From Shewanella sp. 10N.286.48.A6 (GTDB taxonomy: Bacteria > Pseudomonadota > Gammaproteobacteria > Enterobacterales > Shewanellaceae): 64,000 nt of DNA. Each line of letters starts with the position of its first letter. Positions within the stretch are counted from its first letter, which is position 1. The notes beneath the pieces are model-generated. The model was not told the DNA's origin, searched no databases, and worked only from the letters and a program-made list of their open reading frames with translations. Both the position numbers and the translations under genes were made by a program. Below, in pieces: positions 57,044 to 64,000 of this stretch. The stretch lies in contig NZ_MCVI01000021.1 in NCBI RefSeq assembly GCF_002873135.1, positions 74,794 through 138,793 on the forward strand, given 5' to 3'.

Positions 57044-57862
57044 GTGATTTTTGTTAAAGGTCTTAAAAAAAGCCAAAAAATCAGCAGATTAATTCAAATC
57101 AGCATTGCTGTAATTTTATTATTTGCTTTAGTGCATTTATGGAAGTCGAGCCTTAATAACGGTCAGCAACTGCTGAGTTCGCAAACCCAAATCATGGCGC
57201 GCTTATTAGCTCAACAAGTGGCCAATGGCGCAGCCCCAGCAATGCATCTACAAAATGATGAGCAACTACAATGGCTAGCCAATGCGCTCGTGCTCGACCC
57301 AAAAGTGATGTCAGTGAACATGTACAGTACTCAAGGGGTAAGGCTGGCGTTTGCCCAAAGCGTATCAGACATCGAATTTGACGCCGATGATAAAGTACTA
57401 ACTGAGATGTTATCGCCCTACCCACCTTTAATTGAAAACGTGCTTCAAGGTGACAATAACTTAGGCTATATCGAGGTGAGGTTAAACTTACATATTTTCT
57501 TTGATGAATTAAAAAGCCACTATCAAGAAAATATGAAGCAACAACAAATTATGCTGATTATTGCAGGTATTATTGGTTTGCTGCTGTCGCGGGTCTTTTC
57601 GTTTAAACGCGCAGATTTCGACCGACGTAAAACTCGCGCCAAACAAGGACGTAAAAATAGCCAATTAGTGCAAAAAAGCTTGTCTGAAGAAATGCATCAA
57701 CTTGAAGATAGCCGGACTGAACCGGCAGATATGGATGACCAAAGCGCTAACCCAAAATCCTCACTGATAACAGAGTCTGATAGCGATGAAAATATGACTT
57801 TTAAACAAGAGATACTAGAAGCCGAAAACCTCAGACTTGATGATAAAAGTAAACCCAGTTAA
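57044..57862 (+). CDS. ytjB: YtjB/SMP-family membrane protein
   Basis: YtjB (SMP_2 family, PF10144) is an inner-membrane protein next to serB in many gammaproteobacteria, with no settled function. The 272-residue product has two helices (about 15-33 and 168-186) enclosing a periplasmic domain (GAAPAMHLQNDEQLQWLANALVLDPKVMSVNMY, in part about 60-92). The tail is basic to acidic and cytoplasmic. The start is GTG at 57044 with AAGGA seven bases upstream. It is divergent from serB and convergent with deoD across a shared terminator. Confidence 0.88.
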   Translation: MIFVKGLKKSQKISRLIQISIAVILLFALVHLWKSSLNNGQQLLSSQTQIMARLLAQQVANGAAPAMHLQNDEQLQWLANALVLDPKVMSVNMYSTQGVRLAFAQSVSDIEFDADDKVLTEMLSPYPPLIENVLQGDNNLGYIEVRLNLHIFFDELKSHYQENMKQQQIMLIIAGIIGLLLSRVFSFKRADFDRRKTRAKQGRKNSQLVQKSLSEEMHQLEDSRTEPADMDDQSANPKSSLITESDSDENMTFKQEILEAENLRLDDKSKPS

Positions 57863-57867
57863 CCATT

Positions 57868-57905
57868 AAAAAAAAGCGTAACTGATAAATCAGTTACGCT
57901 TTTTT
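57868..57905. terminator. Bidirectional terminator between ytjB and deoD
   Basis: GCGTAACTGA and TCAGTTACGC form a 10-bp stem flanked by A and T tracts on both sides, serving ytjB (plus) and deoD (minus). Confidence 0.95.
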
Positions 57906-57925
57906 ACGAAATAATAAACGTTAAA

Positions 57926-58636
57926 TTACAGAGTAACTACTGCATCTAATGTCATGATAATCATTTCGTTGAAAGTATTTTGACGTTCATCAGAAGTGGT
58001 TTTTTCTCCGGTTCTGATGTGGTCAGAAACTGTCACTACGCATAATGCTTTAGCGCCAAGTTCGTGTGCAACACCGTAAAGGCCTGCCGCTTCCATTTCG
58101 ACCCCAAGTACACCCATTTTTTCCATGGTATCGAACATTGAAGGATCTGGAGTGTAGAATAAATCAGCAGAGAAAACGTTACCTACACGCACTTTAGTTT
58201 CGTGCGTTTTAGCTGATTCGATCACTGCGTTCATTAAGCCATAATCTGCAATCGCAGCAAAATCTTGACCTTTAAAACGTAAACGGTTTGCTTGCGAGTC
58301 AGTACAAGCGCCCATTCCGATAATCACATCACGCACTTTTACGTCAGTGCTAATTGCGCCACAAGAACCAACACGGATTAGGTTTTTAACGCCGTAATCA
58401 GAAATAAGCTCATGCGCATAAATAGAACATGATGGAATACCCATACCAGAACCCATTACAGATACGCGAGTACCTTTATATGTTCCAGTAAAACCAAGCA
58501 TGTTACGTACATCAGTAACTTGCTCTACATTTTCTAAAAATGTTTCAGCAATATATTTTGCACGTAATGGATCGCCTGGGAATAAAACTGTTTCAGCAAA
58601 TGCACCGTCAACAGCATTAATATGTGGTGTAGCCAT
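57926..58636 (-). CDS. deoD: Purine-nucleoside phosphorylase DeoD
   Basis: DeoD phosphorolyses purine (deoxy)nucleosides to the free base and (deoxy)ribose-1-phosphate. The 236-residue product has MATPHINA at the start, [31 protein letters not shown], and [21 protein letters not shown] with the phosphate and ribose residues. [13 protein letters not shown] near 205 carries the catalytic Asp. Length matches the hexameric bacterial class. It is the last gene of the deoC-deoA-deoB-deoD run. Confidence 0.97.
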   Translation of the reverse strand: MATPHINAVDGAFAETVLFPGDPLRAKYIAETFLENVEQVTDVRNMLGFTGTYKGTRVSVMGSGMGIPSCSIYAHELISDYGVKNLIRVGSCGAISTDVKVRDVIIGMGACTDSQANRLRFKGQDFAAIADYGLMNAVIESAKTHETKVRVGNVFSADLFYTPDPSMFDTMEKMGVLGVEMEAAGLYGVAHELGAKALCVVTVSDHIRTGEKTTSDERQNTFNEMIIMTLDAVVTL

Positions 58637-58676
58637 GGAAAAACCCCTATATTTTTATCGTATATCTTTATATGTG

Positions 58677-58703
58677 GGCAGCAAAGTCATCCCCTTCGCT
58701 GCC
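58677..58703 (-). promoter_or_regulatory. Hairpin between deoB and deoD
   Basis: GGCAGC and GCTGCC arms around a 15-base loop with inner AAG/CTT pairing lie in the 125-bp deoB-deoD gap. No U-tract follows. It may adjust relative expression of deoD. Confidence 0.45.
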
Positions 58704-58761
58704 GGACGTGATTCTACTATATTTATTAACAGATTAACCTTAGTAGATAGCATTTGAATCA

Positions 58762-59979
58762 TCAATTAATGAATGATTCGCCATAATCCATAGGTTCAAG
58801 CTTAAAATACGTCGCAATAGACTGCCCAATGTCGGCAAAACTGTTTCTACGGCCTAATGAACCGGCAGCTAACCCCGCGCCTAAAGCAATCACAGGAACA
58901 CGTTCGCGGGTATGCTCGGTGCCAACCCAGCTTGGATCGCAACCATGATCGGCTGTCAGTAATAACAAGTCATCTGGGTTAAGTAAGGCTAATAACTCTG
59001 GCAAACGTTGGTCAAAGTATTCTAAAGCTTTGGCGTAACCGGCAATATCACGACGGTGTCCGTAGTGGGAATCAAAGTCAACAAAGTTAGTAAATACAAT
59101 GGTGTTATCTTCAGCACGCTTGATTTGCTCAAGGGTTGCATCGAATAACTCTTCAAGACCTGTTGCCTTAAATTTCTGGGTAATACCGCTGTTAGCATAA
59201 ATATCGGCAATTTTACCAATACTCACCACTTCACCACCGGCATCTTTAAGCTTATCTAATACCGTTGGCGCTGGCGGTAATACCGCATAATCATGTCGAT
59301 TACCTGTACGGGCAAAATCTTCAGGACCCGAGCCCACAAATGGACGCGCAATCACGCGGCCAATATTGTAAGGCTCTAGCTCTTCACGGGTAATTTCGCA
59401 CAAACGGTATAGGTTTTCTAAACCAAATGATTCTTCATGACAGGCAATTTGAAAAACTGAATCAGCTGAAGTATAAAAAATTGGCTTACCGCTGCGCATG
59501 TGTTCTTCGCCAAGTTCTTCTAAAATTGTTGTACCTGAAGCATGGCAATTACCCAAAAAGTCGGTTAAGCCCGCACGTTTGAGGATTTTATCCGTAAGCT
59601 CTTTTGGAAAAGAGTTGGTTAAATCAGAAAAGTAACCCCATTCATACAAAACTGGCACGCCAGCCATTTCCCAGTGTCCACTAGGCGTATCTTTACCTGA
59701 GCTTAATTCATCCGCATGGCCATAAGCGCCAATCACGTCGATATTATCAGCGAAACCATCGGCGAATTTACCCGTACTTTCAAAACCTAAATGGCCTAGA
59801 CCGAGCTTTGCCAGGTTTGGCAGTGTTAATGGTCCTTTTCGGCCAATATCGGCTCGGCCTTCAGCACAGGCTTTAGCAATATGACCAAAGGTATCTGAAC
59901 CTGTATCTCCGAATTTTTCAGCATCAGTGGCAGCACCAACACCAAAAGAATCCAACATTAAAATAAATGTACGTTTCAT
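58762..59979 (-). CDS. deoB: Phosphopentomutase DeoB
   Basis: DeoB moves the phosphate of (deoxy)ribose between C1 and C5, giving the substrate of DeoC. The 405-residue product starts [16 protein letters not shown] and has the alkaline-phosphatase-fold metal sites in [20 protein letters not shown] and [12 protein letters not shown], and the HWEMAG segment. The ATG at 59979 has GGAG eight bases upstream and fits the family length. The frame is open further up but that part overlaps deoA and is rejected. It follows deoA by 13 bp. Confidence 0.96.
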   Translation of the reverse strand: MKRTFILMLDSFGVGAATDAEKFGDTGSDTFGHIAKACAEGRADIGRKGPLTLPNLAKLGLGHLGFESTGKFADGFADNIDVIGAYGHADELSSGKDTPSGHWEMAGVPVLYEWGYFSDLTNSFPKELTDKILKRAGLTDFLGNCHASGTTILEELGEEHMRSGKPIFYTSADSVFQIACHEESFGLENLYRLCEITREELEPYNIGRVIARPFVGSGPEDFARTGNRHDYAVLPPAPTVLDKLKDAGGEVVSIGKIADIYANSGITQKFKATGLEELFDATLEQIKRAEDNTIVFTNFVDFDSHYGHRRDIAGYAKALEYFDQRLPELLALLNPDDLLLLTADHGCDPSWVGTEHTRERVPVIALGAGLAAGSLGRRNSFADIGQSIATYFKLEPMDYGESFIN

Positions 59980-59992
59980 AATTTTTACTCCA

Positions 59993-61324
59993 TTATAAAT
60001 CTGAAGCGCGGATATAACGGTAGATTTCAGGCGTCTTTTCTGGCGCAGAATCTTCAATGTTAATCGCCTGCTGAACGGCAGCAGAGGCTTCTTCGAAAGC
60101 GGCTTCAGATTGAGCATGTACCATGGCGATAGGCTTATCAGCTGATATCTCATCACCTAATGCACATACTTCTGTTAATCCAACGCTATAATCTAATGCG
60201 TCGCCAGGCTTTCTGCGGCCACCACCTAAGGTCACTACCGCTAAACCTAACTCTCGGGTATCCATGCTATGAGCAAAACCCTGTTTGTTGGCATACACAG
60301 GACGAATAATTTTCGCCTGTGGCAAATATTTGTCATAAGACTCAACAAAATCTGCTGGCCCGCCAAGGCCTGATACCATACGGCCAAAAATTTCAGCCGC
60401 TTTACCATTATTTAAAACAGTATTTAATTTTGTACGTGCGTCAGCATCATTTTGCGCAATGCCGCCAAGTACGAGCATTTCAGCACATAAGCCCATAGTG
60501 ACTTCGTAAAGACGTGGGTTACGGTAAGCGCCAGTTAAAAAGTTAATCGCTTCACGCACTTCAACCGCGTTACCGGCACATGATGCCAATACTTGGTTCA
60601 TGTCAGTTAATAAAGCGGTAGTTTTAGTGCCAGCACCGTTTGCCACTGCTGTAATACTGCGAGCAAGTTCTTCAGAGGCTTCATAAGTAGGCATGAATGC
60701 GCCGCTACCGACTTTGACGTCCATTGCTAAAGCATCTAGCCCAGCTGCGAGCTTTTTAGAAAGAATTGAAGCGGTAATTAACGAGATAGACTCAACGGTT
60801 GCGGTATTATCACGGATTGAATAGAAACGCTTATCGGCTGGGACTAAATCACCGGTTTGGCCAATAATGGCAACGCCAGCTTCTTTAACTACTTTGCGAA
60901 ACAACTCACTTGATGGCTCGGTTTGGTAACCAGGAATGGCATCAAATTTATCTAAGGTGCCGCCAGTATGACCAAGGCCGCGACCCGAAATCATCGGGAC
61001 ATAACCACCACATGCCGCCGCCATTGGGCCAAGCATCAGGCTAATGACATCACCAACACCGCCGGTGCTGTGCTTATCAATAATGGGGCCGTCAAGTGAC
61101 AGTGCATCCCAGTTTAATACAGTACCTGAGTCACGCATACCTGTGGTTAAGGCAATACGTTCATCCATGTTCATATCTTGAAAATAAACAGCCATACCAA
61201 AAGCGGCTATTTGGCCTTCTGAAACGGTATTTTGAGTAATGCCATCAACAAAAAATTGAATTTCAGCTGCGCTTAATGCATCACCATTACGTTTTTTACG
61301 AATAATTTCTTGAGCGAGAAACAT
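59993..61324 (-). CDS. deoA: Thymidine phosphorylase DeoA
   Basis: DeoA splits thymidine and deoxyuridine to base and deoxyribose-1-phosphate. The 443-residue product has [29 protein letters not shown] at the start, [13 protein letters not shown] (phosphate site, about 84-96), [14 protein letters not shown] (in part, about 113-126) and [30 protein letters not shown] lies in the C-terminal domain. It starts at ATG 61324 with GGAGG upstream, itself directly preceded by a hairpin. Confidence 0.96.
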   Translation of the reverse strand: MFLAQEIIRKKRNGDALSAAEIQFFVDGITQNTVSEGQIAAFGMAVYFQDMNMDERIALTTGMRDSGTVLNWDALSLDGPIIDKHSTGGVGDVISLMLGPMAAACGGYVPMISGRGLGHTGGTLDKFDAIPGYQTEPSSELFRKVVKEAGVAIIGQTGDLVPADKRFYSIRDNTATVESISLITASILSKKLAAGLDALAMDVKVGSGAFMPTYEASEELARSITAVANGAGTKTTALLTDMNQVLASCAGNAVEVREAINFLTGAYRNPRLYEVTMGLCAEMLVLGGIAQNDADARTKLNTVLNNGKAAEIFGRMVSGLGGPADFVESYDKYLPQAKIIRPVYANKQGFAHSMDTRELGLAVVTLGGGRRKPGDALDYSVGLTEVCALGDEISADKPIAMVHAQSEAAFEEASAAVQQAINIEDSAPEKTPEIYRYIRASDL

Positions 61325-61336
61325 GCTACTTCCTCC

Positions 61337-61366
61337 AGCAAGATGAATTTATTGAGCCATCTTGCT
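61337..61366 (-). promoter_or_regulatory. Hairpin immediately upstream of the deoA ribosome site
   Basis: AGCAAGATG and CATCTTGCT form a perfect 9-bp stem with a 12-base loop. Its base touches the GGAGG of deoA (61331-61336), so it could influence deoA initiation. Confidence 0.55.
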
Positions 61367-61377
61367 ACAACAATAAG

Positions 61378-61410
61378 GCACCGAATGGGCTAAAATGATC
61401 CATTCGGTGC
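61378..61410 (-). promoter_or_regulatory. Second hairpin between deoC and deoA
   Basis: GCACCGAATGG and CCATTCGGTGC are perfect 11-bp arms around an 11-base loop. No T-tract follows in the deoC direction, so it looks like an mRNA-stabilising or processing element and not a terminator. Confidence 0.6.
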
Positions 61411-61452
61411 ATGCTAAATCGTTATGTCAAAACCGTACAATACTAACTTTGA

Positions 61453-62226
61453 TTAGTAACCTTGTGCACCAGCAGGCGCATCGGCTAACTCAAGAGTATG
61501 AAGTAAGCTAGTTAATAAGCTTGAAGCGCCAAATCTAAAGTGTGCCGGAGTAACCCAGTCAGCACCTAGAATGCGTTCAGCTAAACCTAAAAACTCGGCA
61601 GTTTTAGCCGCGTCACGTACACCACCGGCTGGTTTAAAACCAACATTGGTGTTCTTTTCGCTAATCACGGTTAACATGATTTCAGCCGCTTCAAGTGTGG
61701 CATTAACCGGTACTTTACCGGTTGATGTTTTGATAAAGTCAGCACCTGCATCAATTGAAAGCTCAGATGCTTTACGAATTAACGCTGCATCTTTTAACTC
61801 ACCTGATTCGATAATCACTTTTAAGATAGCTTGATCGCCACAGGCTTCTTTACACGCTTTGACTAGCTCAAAACCTAAGCTTTCGTTGCCAGCCATTAAT
61901 GAGCGGTATGGAAATACCACATCAACTTCGTCTGCGCCGTAAGCGACTGCGGCACGGGTTTCTAATACTGCGATAGCAATATCGTCATTACCGTGTGGGA
62001 AGTTAGTCACTGTGGCGATTTTGATGTCTTCACAATCAAGTTCGTTTAAGGTTTTACGAGCGATAGGGATAAAACGAGGGTAAATACAAATTGCAGCGGT
62101 ATGTCCAGCAGCAGTATTCGCTTTATGACATAAATCAATGACCTTTTGGTCAGTATCATCATCATTTAATGTGGTTAAATCCATTAATGAAATGCCAAGT
62201 TGTGCTGCTTTTTTTAAATCACTCAT
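61453..62226 (-). CDS. deoC: Deoxyribose-phosphate aldolase DeoC
   Basis: DeoC cleaves deoxyribose-5-phosphate to acetaldehyde and glyceraldehyde-3-phosphate. The 257-residue product has [24 protein letters not shown], the Asp of [19 protein letters not shown], and the Schiff-base lysine in [11 protein letters not shown] (about 165-175) with a second Lys in [12 protein letters not shown]. The ATG at 62226 is chosen (GGAGAG upstream). An ATG at 62244 adds six residues. It is the first gene of the deo run, with a long leader. Confidence 0.96.
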   Translation of the reverse strand: MSDLKKAAQLGISLMDLTTLNDDDTDQKVIDLCHKANTAAGHTAAICIYPRFIPIARKTLNELDCEDIKIATVTNFPHGNDDIAIAVLETRAAVAYGADEVDVVFPYRSLMAGNESLGFELVKACKEACGDQAILKVIIESGELKDAALIRKASELSIDAGADFIKTSTGKVPVNATLEAAEIMLTVISEKNTNVGFKPAGGVRDAAKTAEFLGLAERILGADWVTPAHFRFGASSLLTSLLHTLELADAPAGAQGY

Positions 62227-62264
62227 GTGTGCTCTCCAAAACAAAAAATAAATTAATCTTGTTA

Positions 62265-62324
62265 TGGCAATGCAATTAAGCTGGCATTAGGGTGTTGATG
62301 GGGCCGGGCCTTCGAGCATTGCCA
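62265..62324 (-). promoter_or_regulatory. Structured deoC leader
   Basis: TGGCAATGC (62265-62273) and GCATTGCCA (62316-62324) are perfect 9-bp arms enclosing a GC-rich loop with GGGGCCGGGCC, unusual in this AT-rich gap. This long hairpin would lie in the deoC 5' untranslated region, about 40 bases before the start. It is a candidate regulatory RNA element without a known match. Confidence 0.5.
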
Positions 62325-62407
62325 GTAAATAAATTCATAAATTACTGAACTAAGTATTCAATCTGATAACGAGTACCACGACTTGAATCCTTGAAGACCG
62401 GAAGAGG

Positions 62408-62429
62408 TGAAACAAAGATTATTGTTTCA
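62408..62429. promoter_or_regulatory. Palindromic candidate operator upstream of deoC
   Basis: TGAAACAA, 6 bases and TTGTTTCA form a perfect interrupted palindrome about 190 bases before deoC. It resembles spaced octamer sites used by CytR/LacI-type nucleoside regulators, but no such match can be confirmed here. Confidence 0.5.
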
Positions 62430-62568
62430 TCCATTCCGCGAAAAATCCGTTTTAGCGCGCAAATCAATCCAAATTAATGACAAGCTAATATCACTTATTT
62501 GGACCTTAATATTTATCTAAATACACTTTAGCAAATTCTACGGTATATTTAAGTAAATACTAACATAA

Positions 62569-62603
62569 ATTAATAAAAAAATAGAGCCACACAAGTGTGG
62601 CTC
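62569..62603 (-). terminator. Terminator after tsx
   Basis: GAGCCACA and TGTGGCTC form an 8-bp stem with a CAAG loop (plus strand). On the minus strand the stem is followed by TATTTTTTTATTA. Confidence 0.88.
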
Positions 62604-62620
62604 AATACTTTCAAGCAATC

Positions 62621-63499
62621 TTAGAACTTGTAAGTTGCTGTGAAGTAATGTGCGAAACCGGTGGTTTCTAGACCAGTTGCACCATCATCAGTTAGCAAAT
62701 AAACATCTTGATATGCTTTTAAGCCGTAACCCAATGCGTAGTTATCTGAATGCCAATGTAGACCTAAGTAAGCAGCACCACCATTTGATGATAAGCCTTT
62801 CTGTACATTTTCGCCGTTTTCATCACCCCAAGATGCTTCATCTGCACCGAACTGGTAATCAACATAGCCCTGGAAAGAAATAAAAGTACCGTTATCAAAG
62901 TTAACGACTGGCTTAAACCAGTTAGCAGAGAACTGGTAACCATTCCATTCTTTAGCATTTAGGTCGTAAAAACCGTATAAGTTCATGCCAGTTTTACCTA
63001 ACCATGGAACCATAACGTCAGCACCGATACCAACTGAAGCGTTGTTTACGTCACCGTCGTAAACGTTGCCATTTTTATCAGTACCAGAGATAGCGCCGCC
63101 ACCGAAGTTGAACAAAGTTGAGATGTAAACTTCTTGAACTGGGCCAAAAGAAAGGTCTTTGCCAGTGATTGCATCAAGAGAAAAACGTGGAGCAAACTTC
63201 ATGAACATCTTGCTAGCACCAGCGCCTTTGTCGCCATAATTCTGGTTAGTGATGTTAAAAACATCCACGTAGCCATACAGATCAACAATACCAGCGCGAC
63301 CACCAAATTCCATTTCTAAGTAGTCATGGCCATTATCAGTAGAACCATCGCGTGGAAGCTCATTTACTGCGTACATTGCGTTGAACTGCATCCAGCTGTA
63401 ATCGCCAGAACGTAAATCGGTACGGTCAGCAGCCATTGCTGGTGCAGACATTGCAGCAACAGTTGTTGCAGCTAAAGCTAAAGTTTTAACGTTTTTCAT
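62621..63499 (-). CDS. tsx: Nucleoside-specific outer-membrane channel Tsx
   Basis: Tsx lets nucleosides cross the outer membrane. The 292-residue product has a signal peptide (MKNVKTLALAATTVAAMSAPAMAA, in part, cleaved near residue 24) and beta-barrel strands such as YLEMEFGGRAGIVDLYGYVDVF and GAAYLGLHWHSDNYALGYGLKAY (in part). It ends in the aromatic FTATYKF expected for BAM recognition. The ATG at 63499 is chosen, with GGGGTT upstream. An upstream start adds four residues. Its neighbours are the deo genes and a CNT transporter, an uptake-to-catabolism unit. Confidence 0.92.
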   Translation of the reverse strand: MKNVKTLALAATTVAAMSAPAMAADRTDLRSGDYSWMQFNAMYAVNELPRDGSTDNGHDYLEMEFGGRAGIVDLYGYVDVFNITNQNYGDKGAGASKMFMKFAPRFSLDAITGKDLSFGPVQEVYISTLFNFGGGAISGTDKNGNVYDGDVNNASVGIGADVMVPWLGKTGMNLYGFYDLNAKEWNGYQFSANWFKPVVNFDNGTFISFQGYVDYQFGADEASWGDENGENVQKGLSSNGGAAYLGLHWHSDNYALGYGLKAYQDVYLLTDDGATGLETTGFAHYFTATYKF

Positions 63500-63794
63500 T
63501 ATCAACCCCATTGATATTTGTTTTTAACCACCTACATGGATGGCGTTTTTTATAAACGTTCGCATTGTACCTATTTCGGCCAAAAGCTCAATACAAAAAA
63601 GACAAAATACGAATACTTAATCCCAAAACGTGAACAATGTCGCTACTTTTAACTAACAACCAATAATTAAATAATCTATAAAACTATTTATATGCCCAAT
63701 ATCATTATATAAAACCTTAGCAAGTAACATACCATAAACAGCTGTAGCAAAAGTTGATTAAGTAAAATTCACTGAGAATGCCTGTTTTTAAAGA

Positions 63795-63834
63795 CAAAAA
63801 AAAGCCGTCGTTACTAAATGATAACGACCTTTTT
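63795..63834. terminator. Terminator between the CNT transporter and tsx
   Basis: GTCGTTA and TAACGAC arms with an 8-base loop are flanked by A8 on the left and CTTTTT on the right. The gap from 63500 to 63859 otherwise holds only the presumed tsx promoter. Confidence 0.8.
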
Positions 63835-63859
63835 ATTGGTAATGTTTACATCATGGGAG

Positions 63860-64000
63860 TTATAACATCGCTAAAAATTGACCCGTAAATGTTGAACTTA
63901 AGAAGTTAACAAGCGAGCTATCAATAACGGCACGTATATCAAACTTAGCAAGTTCATGGTGACCACTAGGAACCATTGAACCAGCTAATCCAGCTAATCC
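63860..64000 (-). CDS. C-terminal end of a CNT-family nucleoside transporter (cut by window edge)
   Basis: The last 46 codons of a minus-strand gene are seen, ending at TAA (63860-63862). The residues GLAGLAGSMVPSGHHELAKF and RAVIDSSLVNFLSSTFTGQFL resemble the end of NupC/NupX-type sodium- or proton-coupled nucleoside transporters (RAxxxGTLxNLxSAxIAGxFL). Its place beside tsx and deo supports that. The larger part lies outside the window. Confidence 0.75.
   Translation of the reverse strand, partial: GLAGLAGSMVPSGHHELAKFDIRAVIDSSLVNFLSSTFTGQFLAML

Noticed and set aside
59980..60156. N-terminal extension of deoB
   Set aside because: It lies inside deoA in another frame. The ATG at 59979 has a good ribosome site and matches the family start.

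Overview
The window is a chromosomal segment of a gammaproteobacterium, most probably a Shewanella species. This is inferred from gene content and order: pyrG-mazG-relA-rlmD-barA, recN with paired LexA boxes, nrdR-ribD-ribE-ribBX-ribH-nusB-thiL-pgpA, serB divergent from ytjB, and deoC-deoA-deoB-deoD next to tsx and a CNT-family transporter. The density of c-di-GMP genes and the anaerobic ubiquinone genes ubiT/U/V also fit. Species cannot be settled from sequence alone. I saw no phage, IS element, integron, CRISPR array, rRNA or tRNA.

Layout. 1-9.1 kb: the start of pyrG, then mazG, relA and rlmD on the minus strand, followed by barA and an overlapping YjaG-family gene on the plus strand. 9.4-12.2 kb: an AEC permease with a TTG start, then recN behind two LexA boxes. 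12.2-19.9 kb: a long minus-strand run from glyA through nrdR and the riboflavin genes to nusB, thiL and pgpA. A strong terminator separates nusB from thiL. The RibB-RibA fusion has lost the zinc cysteines of GTP cyclohydrolase II, so it is RibBX. 20.4-28.9 kb: ettA, a secreted coiled-coil protein of unknown function, an RND efflux pair and a NYN-domain protein. 29.1-36.0 kb: a signalling block with a 1260-residue propeller sensor carrying GGDEF and EAL domains, a YbgC-type thioesterase, a second GGDEF-EAL protein with a broken GGDEF motif, and an HDOD protein.

36.2-47.4 kb holds tRNA-hydroxylation protein TrhP, two paralogous secreted amidohydrolases flanking a COG0523 (CobW-like) metal-chaperone GTPase, a ThrE-type exporter, ferredoxin YfhL, and the O2-independent ubiquinone hydroxylation genes ubiT, ubiU and ubiV. 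47.6-57.9 kb: a DUF998-like membrane protein, a YjiH-type permease, radA, a two-PilZ protein, an alpha/beta hydrolase, serB and ytjB. 57.9-64.0 kb is a nucleoside salvage locus: outer-membrane channel Tsx, the end of a CNT nucleoside transporter, and DeoC, DeoA, DeoB and DeoD. Together these import nucleosides and turn deoxyribose into central metabolites.

The most unusual signal is non-coding. The 3' end of serB plus about 38 bp downstream has been amplified into a five-copy tandem array (about 55470-56034). Two unit lengths, 113 and 125 bp, alternate. The silent copies encode an alternative in-frame SerB tail. Smaller tandem duplications lie at or just after the stop codons of at least six other genes (yjaG, the HDOD gene, trhP, ubiV, radA and the PilZ gene). 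The best candidate for an undescribed protein system is the amidohydrolase / COG0523 / amidohydrolase cassette at 38.3-42.8 kb.
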